Part shown: piece after piece, positions 12,014 to 15,650 of the stretch
Numbering within the stretch: the first letter of the stretch is position 1
Layout: every line of letters starts with the position of its first letter
Origin: Methanomicrobiales archaeon
Lineage (GTDB): Archaea > Halobacteriota > Methanomicrobia > Methanomicrobiales > Methanoculleaceae
Assembly: GCA_019136335.1 (NCBI GenBank)
Contig: JAGVUK010000280.1
Coordinates: forward strand, 1-15,650
Direction: 5' to 3'
Length of the DNA stretch: 15,650 nt
The notes under the pieces: generated by a model
Databases searched by the model: none
Seen by the model: the letters and a program-made list of their open reading frames with translations, nothing else
Told to the model about the DNA's origin: nothing
Program-made: the position numbers and the translations under genes

Positions 12014-13295
12014 TCAATCCCTGACCAGCGGGTAGTTTGCCGCCTCCCACCCGATGGTGCCGCCGAGCAGGTTCGCGACGTGCCGGAACCCGTGCCTCTC
12101 GAGGATGCTTGCCGCAAGGCTCCCCTTGAACCCGGCATCGCAGTGGACGACGATCTGCCGGTCCTCCGGGATCTCCGCGATCCGCTCCTCGAGGTTACCG
12201 ACGTAGATGTGGTGGGAGCCCCGGATGTGGCCCGACTCCTCCCGGTGCCCGATCGTGCGGACATCAAGGATGTAGATCGACGGGTCGTCAAGGCGCTCCG
12301 CGAGGTCGGAGGGCGACCAGGTCCCGGTCCGCGCGATCCGCTCGCCCTGCTAGGTCAAAGTCGTCGACGAGGACGATCGGGTCTTCGTAGTTCAAGGAGT
12401 AGCCCATGTAGAGCGGGAGGCCGTTGCGCCAGATGTTGATGGTGCCCGGGATATGCCCGCCGGCGAACCCCGTCGGCGACCGGATGTCGACGACCTGCGC
12501 CTTCTGGTCAAGGAGAGAGCGGAGCTCGCGGGCCGTATAGGGCCGCAGGTGCGGCAGGTTGTAGATCAGGGGCGGGCCGGCCCTGTTGAGGTCCCGCATC
12601 CGGGCAAAATACGGCGGCTCGTAGAGCCGCTCGTTCACCTTGTACTCGACGAACTCCTCCCTTCCCAGGGAGAGGAGCCGGTTCGTCGCCCGCTCAAAAC
12701 CGATGGACGTGTACTCCCGGTCGCTGATCTTCCCGCCGCAGACCGACCCGGCGCCATGAGCGGGGCAGACGATCACGCCGTCGGGGAGCGGGAGGAGCGT
12801 CTCGTGCAGGCTTTCGTACAGCATCTCCGACATCTCATGCCGCCGGTCCTTGCCGGCAAGGTCCGTCCTCCCGACTTCGCCCGCAAAGAGCGCATCGCCG
12901 GTAAAGACCATCAGGGGGTCGTCGGAGACCGACCGGTCACGCACAAGGAGCGATATGCTCTCGACGGTGTGGCCGGGCGTCTCCAGGACCTCAACCTCGA
13001 GCGGCCCGATCCCGAACGTCTCCCCTTCCCGCACGGGGGTGCCGAACCCGAACTTCTCCCGAGCCCCGTGCAGGATCTCCGCCCCGGTCGGACGGGCGAG
13101 TTCCCGGGAGCCGCTGACATAATCCTCGTTCTTGTGGGTCTCAAAGATCTTCGTGATCTTCATATCCAGGTGCCCGGCGACGGTCGCGTAGACCCGGCAG
13201 TCGCGCCTCGGATCGATGACCGCCGCCTCCCCGCCCGCTCCGATCATGTATGAATTGTGCGCGAGGATATCGGACTTTATCTTCTCAAACAGCAT
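12014..13295 (-). pseudogene. Metallo-beta-lactamase fold/double rhodanese protein, frameshifted
   Basis: Start ATG 13295. The N-terminal beta-lactamase-fold domain (about 1-235) has ETHKNEDYVSG at 52-62, PGHTVESISLLV, FTGDALFAGEVGRTDL and VCPAHGAGS, related to ETHE1-like persulfide dioxygenases. The first rhodanese domain (QVVDIRSPTGFAGGHIPGTINIW...) has no active-site Cys. The frame then breaks at about 12351: CTAGCAG stands where CTGCAG would keep the frame, one extra base. As read it ends at 12288. The other frame continues ERIARTGTWSPSDLAERLDD...VHCDAGFKGSLAASIL...YPLVRD to TGA 12014-12016, a second rhodanese with Cys in HCDAGFKG. The total, 1282 bases, is 427 codons plus one base. A role in sulfane-sulfur handling is likely; a sequencing error is possible. 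Confidence 0.88.
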
Positions 13296-13353
13296 CCGTA
13301 TGCATCTCCCGGGTGGCAGGACCCTTTTTTGATGTGCCGGGATGCGGGGGAAG

Positions 13354-13362
13354 TATATAAAA
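13354..13362 (-). promoter_or_regulatory. TATA box of the MBL-rhodanese gene
   Basis: TTTTATATA on the minus strand, a near-ideal archaeal TATA box. The start of transcription would be near 13332, leaving a leader of about 37 bases with GGGAG ten bases before ATG 13295. Confidence 0.7.
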
Positions 13363-13375
13363 GGTTTACGGGAGT

Positions 13376-13393
13376 GCGGGCGCTACCGCCCGC
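13376..13393 (-). terminator. Hairpin at the end of the acyl-CoA synthetase gene
   Basis: GCGGGCG-CTAC-CGCCCGC, a perfect 7-bp stem whose loop contains the TAG stop codon (13383-13385). On the minus strand the T-rich CCTTTTATA of the next promoter follows, so terminator and promoter are almost continuous. Confidence 0.5.
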
Positions 13394-15433
13394 CGCCCGG
13401 GCACCGGTCAGGCGCGGGGGGGCGGGACGACGCGCCCGACCGCGCGGTCCTGACCGAGAGGATGTTTCCCACGGCCTTGAACGCGTCCTCAAGCTCCGAG
13501 AAGTTCGGGATCCGGCAACTCCGGAGGATACGCAGCCCGCTCCTGATGCTGTCGCCGCCAAGCATGCAGCCCACCACCATCTTCTCCGTATTCCGGGAGA
13601 ACCGGACGATCTCGTTTGCAACGTGCGCCGGGTCGGCGAGCGTCGTCGGGACGGCGATGACGAACGCGATGTCCCAGAAGTCCTGGTGCCGGATCAGCAC
13701 ATCGAAGAGGGCGGCGAACCGGGCGGCGTCGGCGTCCCCGATGATGTCCATCGGGTTTGCGTGGTTCCAGAACGGGGGGAGGAACGCGTTGAGTTCACGG
13801 AGCACGTCGTCGGGGAGGTCGACCATATCGACCCCGTGCGCCTCGGCGTAGTCGGAGGCGAGAACCGCAAACCCTCCCGCGCTGGTGACGGCGATCGCGC
13901 GGTTCCCCTGCGGGTAGCCCTCGCTTGCCAGGAGCTCGGCGAGATTGAAGGCGTCGCGGAGGGTCCGGGCCGGGATCACCCCCGCCTGCCGGAACGCCGC
14001 GATGTAGACGTCGTAACTCCCGGCAAGCGAACCGGTGTGGGATGAGGCCGCAGCCCTGCCTTTCCGCGACGACCCGGACTTCACCGCCACCACCGGTTTC
14101 CTCCCGGCGACCTCGCGCACGATCTGCGCAAAACCGCGCCCGTCCTGGATCTCCTCGACGTACAGGGTGACCGACCGGGTTGTCGGGTCCTGTTCGGCGA
14201 ACCGGAGGTAATGCTCGAACCCGAGGTCCGCCTGGTTGCCGACGCTGATGACGCTTGAGAACCCGAACTCCTCCGGGAGGCTCCAGTCGACGACGGTGGT
14301 GATGATCGCGCCGCTCTGGGAGATGAAGTCCCCTGGTGGGGCATCATGACCCCGAGGCAGTTCGGGCCGATGATCCGGACGGAGTGCCGGCGCGCGATCT
14401 CGACGACCTTCTCCTCGAGGGCCGCGCCGGCGCCGCCGATCTCGCGGAACCCGGCGGTGACGATGATGGCGAGCCGGACGCCTTTCTCCCCGCACTCCTC
14501 CATCACCCCGGGGACAAGCGGGGCCGGCACGGCGATGACCGCCCAGTCGACCGGGCCGGGGACATCCTTCACCGAGGGGTAGGCCGTCCGCCCGAAGAGT
14601 TCTTTCCGGGCCGGGTTGACCGGGTAGAGGTTCCCCGGGAAGGAGAGCAGGTTCCGGAGGACGGAGTAGCCGACCTTGTTCGGGCTCGCGGACGCGCCGA
14701 TCACGGCGATGGACCGGGGGTAGAAGGTCTCCGGGGGCGCCCGGACGCTGATCCGGGCAGCCTCGCCCCCCGCGGTATCCCCGACGATGATCCTCGCGTC
14801 GACGACGCTCGCTCCTCTCTCGTAGAGGATGACCGGGTTGAGGTCGAACTCCCGGATCTGCGGGTTCTCGGCGAACTGGCGGGCCACCGTCGCGATGATC
14901 CGGACGAGCGCCTCCTCGTCCTTCGGGGGCTCCCCGCGGTATCCCCTGATGAGCCGGTAGCCCTCGATCTCCCGGATCATCGCCCGGATATCGTCGTCGG
15001 TGACGGGCAGGACGCGGATGGCGACATCCTCGAGGAGTTCCACGAGCTTCCCGCCAAGCCCGAACGTGATGACCTTCCCAAACGAGGGGTCGGTCTTCCC
15101 CCCGATCAGCACCTCAAGCCCCCCGGGCACCTGCTTCTCCACGATGATACCGGCGATCGCCGCTTCCGGGGCACGGGCGGCGCTGTTTTCCATGATCGTC
15201 CGGAACGCCTCCTCGGCGGCGTCCGGCCCCTCGATTGCGGTGACGACGCCGCCGACGTCGCTTTTGTGGATGATCTCCGGTGAGACGACCTTCATGACGA
15301 CCGGATACCCTATCCGCCCGGCGGCCGCCCGTGCCTCGCCAGCGCTGGTGACCACCTGGTGGGACGGCACGGGTATCCCGCATGCCGCTAGCAGGCTATA
15401 CCCTTCCGATTCGGTTAACATTCGTTCCGGCAT
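13383..15433 (-). pseudogene. ADP-forming acetate/acyl-CoA synthetase, beta-alpha fusion, frameshifted by an internal deletion
   Basis: These enzymes interconvert acyl-CoA + ADP + Pi with acid + CoA + ATP. ATG 15433 is preferred over 15439 because GAGGA ends six bases before it. Domain order: ATP-grasp (beta) with phosphate-relay H56 in EIIHKSDVGGV; CoA-binding fold beginning ETFYPRSIAVIGASASPNKVG; then the ligase domain with ISQSGAIITTVVDW and the catalytic His in SSHTGSLAGS. One frame runs from the start to GPNCLGVMMPHQ; the second takes over at PPGDFISQSGAI, with the switch at about 14328-14338. Relatives have some 15-20 more residues between these two blocks, so a short stretch of length not divisible by three seems lost. 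Everything else looks well conserved, so either a recent mutation or an assembly error. Confidence 0.88.
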
Positions 15434-15515
15434 CTGCATTCCTCGCTCTGAGAACGGTCATGCAGGGGTTGCACGACAGGCGCTCTCTTTCTCTGAGGTA
15501 TTCCGGTCACCCGGC

Positions 15516-15527
15516 ATAATAGTTATC
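15516..15527 (-). promoter_or_regulatory. Possible promoter of the acyl-CoA synthetase gene
   Basis: ATAACTATTATG on the minus strand is the only AT-rich stretch upstream of the gene and would start transcription near 15495, about 60 bases before the ATG. The remaining bases to 15650 show no gene I can support. Confidence 0.35.
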
Positions 15528-15650
15528 CGGCCGGGAGGAAACGGGGCCGGCCTCTCCCCACCGGGAGAATGGCAAAGGCCGTGCAGACCGGCTCCGGAAG
15601 AGAGGTATTCGGGCCTGCAGGGGGTTCCAGGGCCGCCGGCAGGAACGTTC

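Noticed and set aside
1..15650. CRISPR array
   Set aside because: No series of 24-37-base repeats with regular spacers was seen; the only tight tandem repeat is the three-unit operator at 9281-9310.

Overview
The window looks like chromosomal DNA of a high-GC methanogenic archaeon, most likely Methanomicrobiales and close to Methanoculleus. This is inferred from gene content, archaeal TATA boxes, GTGA-coupled starts and Shine-Dalgarno (SD) sites; no database search was possible. Most genes are GC-rich. An AT-richer patch lies just downstream of a tRNA gene.

Layout. (1) 1-1223: the N-terminal part of an IS200/IS605-type TnpB (cut by the window edge), a MNT-type nucleotidyltransferase with an apparent deletion in its active site, and a small CxxC-x17-CxxC zinc protein. 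(2) 3773 down to 1301, minus strand: two NifX/NifB-like FeMo-cofactor-type proteins followed by two MinD-type ATPases with inserted 2x[4Fe-4S] ferredoxin domains. The last two genes overlap as GTGA. This resembles the MinD/ORP gene sets of anaerobes. (3) 3934-8857, plus strand: a tight cluster of a Lon-like protease with degenerate Walker A, a class I cysteine desulfurase and a phosphomannomutase/phosphoglucomutase. (4) 8987-10580: a tRNA with anticodon CAT followed by a 1.5-kb island. It ends in a second copy of the tRNA 3' half and is bounded internally by a 10-bp inverted repeat. It holds a ribbon-helix-helix (RHH)-like reading frame that runs into the tRNA, a three-fold 10-bp operator, an antitoxin-like gene, a RelE-like toxin broken by an amber codon, a small antitoxin-like gene on the other strand and a possible decayed TnpB tail. 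(5) 10738-11946: a lipoprotein of the M23 metallopeptidase fold. (6) 15433 down to 12014, minus strand: a beta-alpha ADP-forming acyl-CoA synthetase and a metallo-beta-lactamase/double-rhodanese protein, both frameshifted.

How the genes fit together. The cysteine desulfurase supplies sulfur, and the neighbouring MinD-ferredoxin/NifX operon and the rhodanese protein are also plausible parts of metal-sulfur or sulfane-sulfur handling. The synthetase is part of archaeal acyl-CoA/ATP metabolism. The island is the most unusual part: it looks like a small integrated element or its remnant, with marks at both ends and several inactivated genes. Four genes outside or inside the island carry apparent lesions (MNT, RelE, rhodanese, synthetase), so either real decay or draft-sequence error should be considered.
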